From Marivibrio sp040218065 (GTDB lineage: Bacteria; Pseudomonadota; Alphaproteobacteria; UBA8366; Aestuariispiraceae): 64,000 nucleotides of DNA. This document shows positions 36,393-47,765 of the stretch, in pieces; within the stretch, counting starts at the first letter, position 1, and each line of letters starts with the position of its first letter. A program made the translations under genes and the position numbers. Location: the NCBI RefSeq assembly GCF_040218065.1, contig NZ_JAVJQE010000013.1:62001-126000 (forward strand), given 5' to 3'. The notes beneath the pieces were generated by a model, which saw nothing but the letters and a program-made list of their open reading frames with translations, was not told where the DNA came from and made no database searches.

Positions 36393-37478
36393 TCACGCGT
36401 CCAACAGCACGTCCGTCCAAAGCTCGGACGGATCGGGCTCGGGGCTTTCCTGGGCGAAGTCGGCGGCCTCGGAGACGATCCGCTTCACCTCCTTGTCGAT
36501 GGCCTTCAGGTCGTCCTCGCTCGCCTGGTTCGCCTCGATCAGCATCTGTTTGACATGATCGATCGGATCGTGCTGCGAGCGCATCTTGTTGACCTCCTCC
36601 TTCGAGCGGTATTTCGCCGGATCGGACATGGAGTGGCCGCGATAGCGATAGGTCTTCATCTCCAGGATGATCGGGCCTTTGCCGGCGCGGCAGTGGGCCG
36701 TCGCCTCGTCGCCCGCCTCCTTCACCGCCAGCACGTCCATGCCGTCGACCTCGAAGCCGGGGATGCCGTAGCTCTTGCCGCGGTCGTGGAGATTGGCGCC
36801 GGAGGCGGAACTGCGCTCCACCGAGGTGCCCATGCCGTACTTGTTGTTCTCGACGACATAGATGACCGGCAGCTTCCACAACGCGGCCATATTGAAGCTC
36901 TCATAGACCTGACCCTGGTTCATAGCCCCGTCGCCGGTGTAGGTCAGGCAGACGTTGTCGGTCTCGTTATACTGCAGGGCGAAACCGATCCCGGTGCCGA
37001 GCGGCACCTGCGCGCCGACGATGCCGTGACCGCCGTAGAAGTTCTTCTCTTTCGAGAACATGTGCATGGAGCCGCCCTTGCCCTTGGAGTATCCCCCCTC
37101 GCGGCCGGTCAGCTCCGCCATCACGCCCTTCGGGTCCATGCCGGTCGCCAGCATGTGGCCGTGGTCGCGATAGCTGGTGATGACGCAGTCCCCCTGCTTG
37201 GTGCAGGCCTGCATGCCCACCACGACCGCTTCCTGGCCGATATAGAGGTGACAGAACCCGCCGATCAGGCCCATGCCGTAGAGCTGGCCCGCCTTCTCCT
37301 CAAAGCGGCGGATCAGCAACATGTCGCTGTAATAGCGCTTGAGGTCGTCCGCGCTCGCCTGCGGCTTCTTGGCCGCGGCCTTCTTCGCCCCGCCTTTCTT
37401 CGCGGCCGATTTCTTGGCGGCCGATTTCTTGGCGGACGTCTTCTTACCGGAACTCTTCTTGGCGGACTCTGCGGCCAT
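36393..37478 (-). CDS. pdhA: pyruvate dehydrogenase E1 component subunit alpha
   Basis: Thiamine-diphosphate subunit that decarboxylates pyruvate. 361 residues. Residues 1-40 are a Lys/Ala/Ser tail made of repeated SAKK and AAKK units, not part of the usual fold. The core has GGHGIVGAQVPLGTG, the TPP motif GDGAMNQGQVYESFN (about residue 185) with VENNKYGMGT, and the YRGHSMSDP loop (about 285). The start at 37478 follows GAAGGGGAGCC. First gene of the operon; the 345-base region upstream should hold the promoter. Confidence 0.96.
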   Translation of the reverse strand: MAAESAKKSSGKKTSAKKSAAKKSAAKKGGAKKAAAKKPQASADDLKRYYSDMLLIRRFEEKAGQLYGMGLIGGFCHLYIGQEAVVVGMQACTKQGDCVITSYRDHGHMLATGMDPKGVMAELTGREGGYSKGKGGSMHMFSKEKNFYGGHGIVGAQVPLGTGIGFALQYNETDNVCLTYTGDGAMNQGQVYESFNMAALWKLPVIYVVENNKYGMGTSVERSSASGANLHDRGKSYGIPGFEVDGMDVLAVKEAGDEATAHCRAGKGPIILEMKTYRYRGHSMSDPAKYRSKEEVNKMRSQHDPIDHVKQMLIEANQASEDDLKAIDKEVKRIVSEAADFAQESPEPDPSELWTDVLLDA

Positions 37479-37823
37479 GTCGGCTCCCCTTCGCTGCCTT
37501 GCGGACGGGCGGGCGATAGACGGCAGGCGGTCGGCCGCACAGACGCTCGCCCGCCGTCCCGCGCAATCGCGCGGCCGAGCGGGCGCAATATCGCGCGGCT
37601 TCGGTCCGAAGAGTCCGGCGCCCCCTGCCCTGCATCGCCCGGGCCTTACGGTCGCGCCGCAGGCCCTTTTCCTTAAACAACAGGAGTATCCGCTGTTCGA
37701 TGCGGACGCAAGAGGCGATTAAATTCTTGATTTTAATGAGAGTTTCTTACTTTAACTAAAACTCGGTTGATAAGGCTGTTGCAGCGCCCATAAGCGCCAT
37801 GCGGAGGCGATCGCAGCGCCGCC
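37479..37823. other. intergenic region upstream of pdhA
   Basis: 345 bases between ftsB and pdhA, both leftward, with no credible gene. It holds an AT-rich stretch (about 37717-37770) unlike the surrounding DNA. ATTAAA-ttcttgat-TTTAAT (37718-37737) is a 6-bp palindrome that could be an operator or part of a promoter. No clear -35/-10 pair or ftsB terminator was found. In relatives eno often lies near here; it is not present. Confidence 0.5.
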
Positions 37824-38147
37824 TTAGCCGTCGGTCACAGGCGTGAAGACGACGACCTCGTCATCGCGCACCCGATTCAAGACAGCCCGAGAGCGCTCCT
37901 CCAACATGTCGAGGTCAAGGCTTTCCCGGCGAAGCAGGCTCACCTTGCGCTCAAGCGTCACACGCTCGGCGCGAACTTCCTCCAGCATCGTCTCGGCGCG
38001 CTGGACCTCGCTCGACAATCGCATGAAGGACAGCAGGCCGCGGTCGCCCTGAACCGTGTGATAGGCGAAATAACCGATGACGCAGGCCCCGAGGACGGGG
38101 ACCACCACTTGGCGCGAGCGCCGACGGAATTCCTGCAAGACGGCCAT
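37824..38147 (-). CDS. ftsB: septum formation initiator FtsB/DivIC
   Basis: Small bitopic division protein that, with FtsL and FtsQ, activates septal peptidoglycan synthesis. 107 residues: a short cytoplasmic N-terminus, one membrane segment (VPVLGACVIGYFAYHTV, about 15-32) with a GDRG motif just after it, and a coiled coil (about 40-90, VQRAETMLEEVRAERVTLE). Its place next to pdhA is conserved in alphaproteobacteria. Confidence 0.9.
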   Translation of the reverse strand: MAVLQEFRRRSRQVVVPVLGACVIGYFAYHTVQGDRGLLSFMRLSSEVQRAETMLEEVRAERVTLERKVSLLRRESLDLDMLEERSRAVLNRVRDDEVVVFTPVTDG

Positions 38148-38281
38148 GCCGGCAGAGAATCACGAAGCGGTTCGGCCGTCAATCGGCAATATTTTCAAGC
38201 ACTTGCTCGGCAAAACCGTCCCCATTGCCGGGCAGATTTTGCCCATATCGACGCGCGACACGCCATATATGGTGCGCAGCC

Positions 38282-39238
38282 TTACGCCAGACTCGTCGGG
38301 TCCATATTGGCTCCGCAGACCAGCACGCCGACGCGTTCGCCCGGGGCGGGCTGATACGCCCCGCTGAGCAGGGCCGCCAGGGCCGTCGCGCCGCCCGGCT
38401 CCGCGGCCTGGCGCATCCGATCCCACAGCCAGCGCTGCGCGTCGCGCACCGCCTCGTCCCCCACCAACAGGCTCTCCACGCCGAACCGCGCCGCCGCCTC
38501 GAACGCCAGCGCGCCGACGGTGCGCGCGCCCAGGGAGTCGGCGGCGAGACCCGAGACCTCGACCGTCGTAGGCTCGCCGGCGGCGAGCGCGCGGTTCAGC
38601 GCGGGCGTCCCCTGCGTCTCGACGGCGACGATGCGCTTTGCGCCGGCCAACGCCGCGGCGCATCCGCCGACAAGCCCGCCGCCGCCGACGGCGATCAAGA
38701 GCGTGTCGAGATCGGGGGCCTGCTCCACCCACTCAAGCGCGCACGTGCCCTGCCCGGCCAGAATCTCCGGCTGGTCGTAGGCGTGCAGCAAACGCGCGCC
38801 GGTCTGGGCGCGTCGCGCTTCGCAGGCCTCCAAGGCTTCTGCGAAGTCGCGTCCGACGACATGCACTTCTGCGCCGTAGCCGCGCAGCCTGGCTTGCTTG
38901 GCGGGATGGGAGATTTCCGGCACGAAAATCTCCGCCCGCACGCCCAACGAGCGGGCCGCGTAGGCGACCGCCGCACCGTGATTGCCGCCGGAGGCCGCGA
39001 TCACGCCGGCCTCCGTGACCGGCTGAGCGAGCAGCGCATTGAAGGCGCCGCGGGCCTTGAAGGAGCCGGTGTGCTGCATCTGCTCCAGCTTCAAGGTCAC
39101 CGACGCCGGGCCGTCCGCGACGGAGAGAAGATCGCTCGGCTCGCACAAGATCGTCGGCGTGCGCCGGACGCTATCGGCGATCCGAATATGGGCGTCGGCG
39201 ACGTCCTCAGGCGTCGGGAGGGCGTGCTGAGCTGACAT
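38282..39238 (-). CDS. threonine/serine dehydratase (fold-type II PLP enzyme)
   Basis: 318 residues from MSAQHALPTP. PLP Lys in MQHTGSFKARGAFNAL (about residue 55), a glycine loop VGGGGLVGG (about 175) for the PLP phosphate, and SGGNHGAAVAYAA (about 85). It lacks the C-terminal ACT domain of biosynthetic IlvA, so it is a catabolic-type threonine or serine dehydratase, or a related racemase/ammonia-lyase. The start at 39238 follows GAGAGAG. It runs leftward, 134 bases upstream of ftsB. Confidence 0.87.
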   Translation of the reverse strand: MSAQHALPTPEDVADAHIRIADSVRRTPTILCEPSDLLSVADGPASVTLKLEQMQHTGSFKARGAFNALLAQPVTEAGVIAASGGNHGAAVAYAARSLGVRAEIFVPEISHPAKQARLRGYGAEVHVVGRDFAEALEACEARRAQTGARLLHAYDQPEILAGQGTCALEWVEQAPDLDTLLIAVGGGGLVGGCAAALAGAKRIVAVETQGTPALNRALAAGEPTTVEVSGLAADSLGARTVGALAFEAAARFGVESLLVGDEAVRDAQRWLWDRMRQAAEPGGATALAALLSGAYQPAPGERVGVLVCGANMDPTSLA

Positions 39239-39369
39239 TGGCTCTCTCGGGATTTGTTGCGGCGGGGCGGCCCGCTGATACAACTGCGTCTGAGGGCTTG
39301 CAAGTCGGTCTTGGCGAGAATCACTATGGCGTTTAGACCGCGTCTTTTCGCTCAGCCGCCGGATGCCCG

Positions 39370-39855
39370 ATGTCCAAGGACGAACCTTTCTTTCTCGCGC
39401 CCTACTTCGAGAAGATCGAGGCGCCGAATTCTGCGGACGCCCGCGCGCTGTACGCCTATTGGCGAGGGCTCGCGGATCCGCCCGCGCTTCCCCAGCGCCG
39501 GCAGATCACGATGGAGGATTTGAGCGCGCTGGGCTGCTTGGACAGCGTCTTCATCCTGGAGCCGACGCAGGATGGGAGCGACTGGCGGTATCGTCTGCTC
39601 GGCACCCGGATCGTGCAGATGTACGGCAGCGAGGTCACGAGCATCCCCTTGCGAGAGCATATGACGCCGGAAGAGGCCGATCTCGCGATCGCCCTCAGCA
39701 ATCACGTGCGCGACACGCTGACTCCGATCTTTCTGAAGGCGCGTTTCGTCTCGGGCGATCATCAGGTGCCGATCGAAACCATGTCGCTGCCGATCCTGGG
39801 CCGGGACGAGCACGACGTCTGGCTCTTCGGCGGCACGTTTTTCACGCCGCGCTGA
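39370..39855 (+). CDS. PAS_5-type PAS domain protein
   Basis: 161 residues, a stand-alone PAS domain of the type common in Rhodospirillales and relatives (PF07310-like). DARALYAYWRGLADPPALP then ALGCLDSVFILEP and WRYRLLGTRIVQMYGSEV fit the fold, ending MSLPILGRDEHDVWLFGG. There is no output domain, so it may bind a small molecule or regulate another protein; function unknown. It begins divergently from the dehydratase gene. Confidence 0.8.
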   Translation: MSKDEPFFLAPYFEKIEAPNSADARALYAYWRGLADPPALPQRRQITMEDLSALGCLDSVFILEPTQDGSDWRYRLLGTRIVQMYGSEVTSIPLREHMTPEEADLAIALSNHVRDTLTPIFLKARFVSGDHQVPIETMSLPILGRDEHDVWLFGGTFFTPR

Positions 39856-39974
39856 CGCGCGCCCCCGCGGATGAAAATCGATCTGGTCAAGCCTGAGCGG
39901 CGGAATTACCGTCGCCTGACGTACAGCCCGCATCCGCCGCCGGCTCATCCCGGCGAACATTATGAGGACGATCC

Positions 39975-41279
39975 ATGTCGGAACGGTTTGACGCCGTCAT
40001 CATCGGGGCCGGTATCATCGGCGCCGCGCTCGGGTTGGAGCTGAGCCGCAAAGGCTGGAAGACGCTCAATCTGGATAAGCTGCCCGCCGCGGGCTACGGC
40101 TCCACCTCGGCCAGTTGCGCGATCATCCGCACCCACTACTCCACTTTCGACGGCACCGCCTTCGCCTATGAGGGCTATTTCTACTGGAAGAACTGGGCCG
40201 ACTATCTGGAGGTCGAGGACGAGCGCGGCCTCGCCGACTTTCACGATCGCGGCTGTCTGGTGATGAAGACAGAGGCCAACGGCTATCTGGAGAAGCTGCT
40301 GGAGCATCAGCGCGCCGTCGGCATCCCGTTCGAAGAGTGGGACGGCGCGACCATCAAGGCGAAGCTGCCGCACCTGGATCTCAACACCTACGCTCCGCCG
40401 AAGCGCCCGGACGATCCGGGATTCGGCGAGCCGACGGGCGGCTCCTTGCGCGGCGGCGTCTTCTTCCCCTGCGCGGGCTACATCTCCGACCCGCAACTCG
40501 CCACCCACAACATCCAGCGCGCGGCGGAAGCGGCCGGCGGGACCTTCCGCTTCAACGCCCAAGTCGCCGAGATCCGCAAAGACGCCGACGGCCGGATCGC
40601 CGGGGTGACATGCAAGGACGGAACGCAGATCGACGCGCCCGTCGTCGTCAACGTCGCCGGCCCGCACTCCCAGAAGATCAACGAGATGGCCGGCGCGACC
40701 GAGGACATGAACATCAAGACCCACGCGCTGAAGCAGGAGGTGACTCACGTCCCCATGCCGGTCGAGGGTTGGGACGAGAGCGGGATCGTCACCTCTGACA
40801 GCGACATCGCCTGCTACACCCGGCCGGAGAAGGGCAACTTCCTGCTGATCGGCAGCGAGGATCCGGAGTGCGATCCGCGCGAGTTCGTCGACCCTGACGA
40901 TTTCGACGAGAACTTCACCGAGCAGTGGAAGATCCAGGCGATGCGCACCGCCCAGCGCATCCCCGAGCTCGGCATCCCCAGCCAGATGAAGGGCGTGGTC
41001 TCGCTCTACGACGCCTCGGACGACTGGATTCCGATCTACGACAAAAGCTGCGTGCCCGGCTTCTACATGGCCTGCGGCTCAAGCGGCAATCAGTTCAAGA
41101 ACGCCCCGCCCGCCGGCCGGATGATGGCGGAGCTGATCGAAAAGGTCGAAGCCGGCCTCGATCACGATTCCGAGCCGCTGCAATGGGCGATGGACTATAC
41201 GGGCAAAAGCATCGACGTCGGCTTCTACAGCCGGCGGCGCACCATCAATCCGGAAAGCAGCTTCTCCGTGCTGGGCTAG
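39975..41279 (+). CDS. FAD-dependent oxidoreductase, DAO family
   Basis: 434 residues of the D-amino-acid oxidase / sarcosine oxidase superfamily. The dinucleotide motif FDAVIIGAGIIGAALGLELS opens the protein; STSASCAIIRTHYSTFDG follows near residue 40 and the second FAD-contact region MACGSSGNQFKNAPPAG near 375. Substrate is unknown; closest in layout to sarcosine oxidase beta-like enzymes, but no alpha, gamma or delta subunits are nearby. The start follows TATGAGGACGATCC. The DUF2189 gene comes 40 bases later. Confidence 0.85.
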   Translation: MSERFDAVIIGAGIIGAALGLELSRKGWKTLNLDKLPAAGYGSTSASCAIIRTHYSTFDGTAFAYEGYFYWKNWADYLEVEDERGLADFHDRGCLVMKTEANGYLEKLLEHQRAVGIPFEEWDGATIKAKLPHLDLNTYAPPKRPDDPGFGEPTGGSLRGGVFFPCAGYISDPQLATHNIQRAAEAAGGTFRFNAQVAEIRKDADGRIAGVTCKDGTQIDAPVVVNVAGPHSQKINEMAGATEDMNIKTHALKQEVTHVPMPVEGWDESGIVTSDSDIACYTRPEKGNFLLIGSEDPECDPREFVDPDDFDENFTEQWKIQAMRTAQRIPELGIPSQMKGVVSLYDASDDWIPIYDKSCVPGFYMACGSSGNQFKNAPPAGRMMAELIEKVEAGLDHDSEPLQWAMDYTGKSIDVGFYSRRRTINPESSFSVLG

Positions 41280-41319
41280 GACGGACGAGGCCGCGCCGGC
41301 TTCGGGGGGAGCCGCGACC

Positions 41320-42132
41320 GTGGCGAACGACGACAAGGCCGTCTTCAAAGGCCCGTTCTGGAAGGGCTTTCCCTATGTCGACGAGGTGCGTCGGCTGGAG
41401 GGGCACGAGCCCTGGCTATGGCTCGCCGCCGGGTGGCGCGACATGAAGGCGGCGCCCGCGATCAGCCTGTTCTTCGGGCTGCTGCTGGCGGGCTTGAGCG
41501 CCTTCCTCACCGTCGGCCTCTATTTGTTGGATCAGACCTGGGCGATCGCGCCGGCGCTGGGCGGTTTCCTGATCGTCGGGCCGATCCTGTCGGTCGGCAT
41601 GTACGCCCTCTCGCGCGAGCTGGAGGCCGGCCGCACGCCGGGTTTCTTCGACGTCGTCTTCAGCTGGCGGCGCAATCCCTTGAACATCTTCGGCGGCGGC
41701 GTGCTGCTGACGCTCTATTTCATCATCTGGATGCGCGGCGCGGCGCTGATCTTCGCGGTGCTGTTCCCCTACAAGGGCGGCACGATCCAAGGCCTGGTCA
41801 ACGCGACCCTGTTCACGCCGGAAGGCTGGCTCTTCCTGGCGGTCGGCGTCCCCGTCGGCGCCGCCTTCGCCTTCGTCGCCTTCGTCTTCTCGTGCGTGTC
41901 GCTGCAGATAATGCTCGACCGGCGGGTCGACGTGTTCCAGGGCGCGATGGCCTCGCTCGTCTGCGTCGCGGGGAATTTCCGCACCATGATGGTCTGGGCG
42001 GCGGTGATCGTGGGGCTGACGGCGGCCGGCTTCGCCACCGGCTTCCTCGGCTTCCTCGTCATCCTGCCGCTCGTCGGCCACGCCAGCTGGCACGCCTACC
42101 GGGCGCTCTTGGGGCGGCGGGAGACCGCCTGA
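41320..42132 (+). CDS. DUF2189 domain-containing integral membrane protein
   Basis: 270 residues with about six membrane segments, of the DUF2189 family seen widely in alphaproteobacteria; function unknown. A conserved-looking loop RELEAGRTPGFFDVVFSWRR lies near residue 110. The start is GTG at 41320, with GGGGGAG about 9 bases upstream, and codes for MANDDKAVFKGPFW. It follows the DAO-type gene by 40 bases and ends at a hairpin terminator. Confidence 0.85.
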   Translation: MANDDKAVFKGPFWKGFPYVDEVRRLEGHEPWLWLAAGWRDMKAAPAISLFFGLLLAGLSAFLTVGLYLLDQTWAIAPALGGFLIVGPILSVGMYALSRELEAGRTPGFFDVVFSWRRNPLNIFGGGVLLTLYFIIWMRGAALIFAVLFPYKGGTIQGLVNATLFTPEGWLFLAVGVPVGAAFAFVAFVFSCVSLQIMLDRRVDVFQGAMASLVCVAGNFRTMMVWAAVIVGLTAAGFATGFLGFLVILPLVGHASWHAYRALLGRRETA

Positions 42133-42136
42133 CGAC

Positions 42137-42158
42137 GCGGCGGCAACCGCCGCATTTT
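42137..42158 (+). terminator. Rho-independent terminator after the DUF2189 gene
   Basis: GCGGCGG-caa-CCGCCGC followed by ATTTTCTT, four bases past the stop. Ends the rightward transcript just before the 3' end of the convergent valS. Confidence 0.7.
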
Positions 42159-42214
42159 CTTAAGCGCGGGGGGCGTGCCTGAGGCCGCGGGACCGAGCGC
42201 CCGCCGGCGCGCCC

Positions 42215-44881
<2,667 letters not shown>

Positions 44882-44985
44882 CACACTCGCTTTCGTCCCG
44901 GCGGTCGGCGTTTCGTTGGGGCGCGGATATCGGGCGTTTATACGGCTTGCGCGCGGATGGTCAAACCCGCTTGGGATGGGTCGAG

Positions 44986-45762
44986 ATGAGCCGCTGTCTG
45001 GTTCTGCAAAGCGCCTCGGACGCACAGGCGGCGACGCCGTGGCTGGCGCGATGCCTCGCCTCGGTCGAGGCGTGGGCGCAGGCGTGCGGCGCCGACTACG
45101 CCTTCCACGGCGACGCCGCGCTGGCGAAAGCGCCCGATTGGTATCGCGACAAGGCCGGTGAAAAGATCCCGGTTGTGACCGATCTCGTCCGCCTGCTGTT
45201 GATCGAGGAGGCGCTGGCCGAGGCTTATGACGTCGCGCTGTGGCTGGACGCCGACTTTTTCGTCGCGGCGCCGGATCGGTTTCGTCCCGTCGACGCGCCG
45301 GGCGGCTTCGCCGTCGGCCGGGAGGTGTGGGTCGACGTTGATCCAAAGCGCCCCGGGCGCCTCAAGACCTGGCGCGGGCCGCATAACGCCTGCCTGATGG
45401 TGCGCAGGGGCGATCCCCGTCTGCCCTTCCTGATCCACGCGACGGAAACCCTGATCGCCAAGGCCGATCCCGCAGGCATCGCCCCGCAGATGGTGGGGCC
45501 GAAGCTGCTGAAGGCGCTGCAGCCCTTCGCCGACTGGACCCTGCTGCCGGAGGCCGGCGCGCTCAGCCCGCCGGTGCTGGCGGACCTCGCCGCCGGCGAC
45601 GGCCCGATTTCCGCCCCCGCCCCCGCGCCCGCCTGGGAGCGCTTCCGCCGCGACAGCCGCCCGCTCCCCGCCGGGGTCAATCTGTGCTGGTCGCTGACGG
45701 CCGATCGGGCCGAAGCGGCGATGATCCGCGCAATGGAGACGATGAAGGTATTTCTCTCGTGA
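44986..45762 (+). CDS. glycosyltransferase-like GT-A protein
   Basis: 258 residues starting MSRCLVLQSASDAQ, with a G-rich ribosome site (GGGATGGG) upstream. LLLIEEALAEAYDVALWLDADFFV near residue 75 (split here as EEALAEAYDVALWLDADFF) resembles the DxD metal site of GT-A glycosyltransferases, with NACLMVRRGDPRLPFL later. No specific CAZy family can be named. It diverges from valS with 104 bases between. No other sugar-transfer genes are nearby. Confidence 0.6.
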   Translation: MSRCLVLQSASDAQAATPWLARCLASVEAWAQACGADYAFHGDAALAKAPDWYRDKAGEKIPVVTDLVRLLLIEEALAEAYDVALWLDADFFVAAPDRFRPVDAPGGFAVGREVWVDVDPKRPGRLKTWRGPHNACLMVRRGDPRLPFLIHATETLIAKADPAGIAPQMVGPKLLKALQPFADWTLLPEAGALSPPVLADLAAGDGPISAPAPAPAWERFRRDSRPLPAGVNLCWSLTADRAEAAMIRAMETMKVFLS

Positions 45763-45802
45763 GCGGGAATTCACTGTGCGCCAAACGTCCAGGAGGGCGC
45801 AG

Positions 45803-46708
45803 TTACCGCGCAGGACAAGGCAGCGTCTCCTCGGTGGGCCAGACGGACATCTCGTCCTCGACCCACCGGCGGGCGTCAGCGCGGGCGGCGGCCGCGCTTT
45901 CCGGGGGCGCCTCGTCTAGGAACGCCGCGGCGCGAGCGGCGAGGCGTTCTCGGTCCAGGAGGTCCTCACCGTAGAGAACCCCGCCTCGGACAATCATCGC
46001 CTCAGTTCGCGCCGCCCAAGCCAAGCTCTCCGATCCTTCGCCCGCGAGCCGCCCATCGCGGATCCCATGCGCAAGCTCAAGGGCCGCCATCGGCTGCCCG
46101 CCGCGAGCCGCGCGTTCGAACGCCGCGCGGGGGCCTGGAGCCGACCCGCGATACCCCGGCGCGTACTGAAAGGAGCCGACCATGAAAAGGGCCGTCGGAT
46201 GTCCGATCCGCGCGGCCTCTTCGATCCAGAGAACCGGCCGGTCGCGCCGCGCATTGGGCGGAAGTTCCGAGGGATCGAACCGCGCCAAAAGAAGCATTGC
46301 GGCGGCGTAACGCGCCTGTGCGAGATCGGCCAGAAGGGTGACGGCCTCTCGCCGCGCCGCCGCTTCGCCCTGGCGTTGGTTCAGCAGAAAGCGCGCTAGA
46401 TCATACCGCGCCGTGAGCGCCCCTGAGGCGGCGGCGCGGCGATGCAGCCGCTCCGCTTGCCCGAGGTCTCGCTCCGTTCCGCCAAGTCCTTGACTATGCG
46501 CCGTTGCAAGCGCCGCCGCCGCACACCAATAGCCCGGCTCATCGACAAGCCGCCGCGCGATCATCAGCGCCTCCTCGTAGCGTTCTTCGGCCCAAAGGTC
46601 GAGCATTCGCGCCGCCGGCTCCGCCTTGACGGGGGCCGCGTCGAGAGCAGCCGCGGCAAGCATCGCCCCGAAAGCGCAGGCGGCGAGGCGCCGAAGAGCG
46701 GCCATCAT
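45803..46708 (-). CDS. Sel1-like repeat protein, exported
   Basis: 301 residues from MMAALRRLAACAFGAML, a likely signal peptide cut after about residue 28. The rest is Sel1/TPR-like helix pairs (for example LIEEAARIGHPTALFMVGSF, which is 20 residues at most, and FERAARGGQPMAALELAHGI), suggesting a protein-binding solenoid in the periplasm. Function unknown. The start at 46708 follows GAGG by 8 bases and lies 4 bases past the stop of the upstream unknown gene, so they form an operon. Confidence 0.75.
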   Translation of the reverse strand: MMAALRRLAACAFGAMLAAAALDAAPVKAEPAARMLDLWAEERYEEALMIARRLVDEPGYWCAAAALATAHSQGLGGTERDLGQAERLHRRAAASGALTARYDLARFLLNQRQGEAAARREAVTLLADLAQARYAAAMLLLARFDPSELPPNARRDRPVLWIEEAARIGHPTALFMVGSFQYAPGYRGSAPGPRAAFERAARGGQPMAALELAHGIRDGRLAGEGSESLAWAARTEAMIVRGGVLYGEDLLDRERLAARAAAFLDEAPPESAAAARADARRWVEDEMSVWPTEETLPCPAR

Positions 46709-46712
46709 CGCA

Positions 46713-47099
46713 TCAACCTCGAGGCCCGCCGGGCATCGGCTGCAAGCCCAGGGGCGGGTCGAAATCTGGATCCGGGTCTTGAATTGGTTCGTATCGACCG
46801 CGAGACGGATTCCATCTACGCGGTTTGCCGTCCGGGCCAAGGATAAACGGTTTAGGGTCGCTTGGCTGATTCCCGGGATTAGGGGTGTCACCGGTATCAT
46901 TCGGCCGCTTCGGCGCGTCGCTCTTAAGCTTCACGCCTCGATAACGTCGGGGTTGTTCATCGGCAAGGATGCGCCACCCGTCGTCAACAAAGTCCCGGTA
47001 CGCGGAAAACTCAGGATCCTCCGAGCGCCAATAGCGTCGGTCGCGCATCAAGAATTTGAGATAGCTCTCCTCAATCGGTCTAGTGAAATTGTACGCCAT
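46713..47099 (-). CDS. hypothetical protein, first gene of an AT-rich pair
   Basis: 128 residues from MAYNFTRPIEESYLKF, with a second ATG 24 bases earlier. No family recognised. The N-terminal half is charged and aromatic (RDRRYWRSEDPEFSAYRDFV), the C-terminal half is Pro/Asp-rich and probably disordered (DPDPDFDPPLGLQPMPGG). No signal peptide or membrane segment. It is tightly coupled to the Sel1-repeat gene. Upstream DNA is AT-rich compared with the rest of the window, which hints at a separate origin. Confidence 0.6.
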   Translation of the reverse strand: MAYNFTRPIEESYLKFLMRDRRYWRSEDPEFSAYRDFVDDGWRILADEQPRRYRGVKLKSDAPKRPNDTGDTPNPGNQPSDPKPFILGPDGKPRRWNPSRGRYEPIQDPDPDFDPPLGLQPMPGGPRG

Positions 47100-47335
47100 A
47101 CGTTGCCTTCTATTCCTACGCAAGCCTTTTTAAGAGAACATAAATCGAATTTTATTCTTTGTCAACCTATGAACGCAAAGCCCTAACAGCACTCGTATTA
47201 ACCCGCTCCGGCGACTAAAGAACAGGTTGTATTGTAGCCCGTCGTCGTTAGGAACGGTCCCGAGATGTTCATTTAATCGCCCGGTCAACCTGTTCGATCA
47301 GCCCGGAGGGCGGACCAAGTTTGATGGAGACTTGC
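47100..47335. other. AT-rich divergent intergenic region with inverted repeat
   Basis: 236 bases between the unknown/Sel1 pair (left) and the GFA gene (right). It is distinctly AT-rich at 47100-47280. GAACAGGTTG (47220-47229) and CAACCTGTTC (47286-47295) are perfect inverted 10-mers, 56 bases apart; a related GTCAACCT is at 47161. No gene is visible. Confidence 0.6.
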
Positions 47336-47746
47336 ATGAAGCCCCTTTCCGGCGGCTGCCTGTGCGGCGCTGTGCGGTATGAGATCGACGGCCGCCCCAA
47401 GGGCTCCGTCGCGCACTGCCATTGCAGCATGTGCCGGCGCGCGGCCGGGTCGGTCGCGGTGACCTGGCTCACCGTCGCGCCGGATCAGTTTCGGCTGACC
47501 CGCGGCGCGCTCACCCGCTACGCCAGCTCCGCGAAGGGCGCGCGCGGCTTCTGCGGGACCTGCGGGTCGCCGGTCACCTTCCTCCACGCCGACCATCCGG
47601 ACGAGCTCGACGTCACGGTCGGCACGCTGGACCGGCCGGAGGACATGCCGGCGAGCTTGCATATCTGGACGACGAGCCGCCTGTCCTGGCTGCACCTGGA
47701 CGTGCATCTGCCGGAGCGGGAGGACGACGCCGACCCGCTTCTGTAG
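47336..47746 (+). CDS. GFA family zinc protein
   Basis: 136 residues of the glutathione-dependent formaldehyde-activating family, many members of which have no known activity. Zinc-binding cysteines are in GGCLCGAVRYE, AHCHCSMCRRAAG and FCGTCGSPVTF. The start at 47336 has TTGATGGAGACTTGC upstream with GGAG 6 bases before the ATG; an earlier ATG at 47321 is less likely. Stand-alone gene, convergent with the SDR gene. Confidence 0.88.
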   Translation: MKPLSGGCLCGAVRYEIDGRPKGSVAHCHCSMCRRAAGSVAVTWLTVAPDQFRLTRGALTRYASSAKGARGFCGTCGSPVTFLHADHPDELDVTVGTLDRPEDMPASLHIWTTSRLSWLHLDVHLPEREDDADPLL

Positions 47747-47765
47747 GGGGTTGAGGCTCCCGCCC

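Noticed and set aside
34615..36558. 647-residue plus-strand open frame opposite pdhB
   Set aside because: Antisense shadow; the product looks like His/Arg/Leu-rich noise.
39871..40051. Short frame starting MKIDLVKPERRNYRRL before the DAO-type gene
   Set aside because: It runs out of frame into the oxidoreductase gene and lacks a separate ribosome site.
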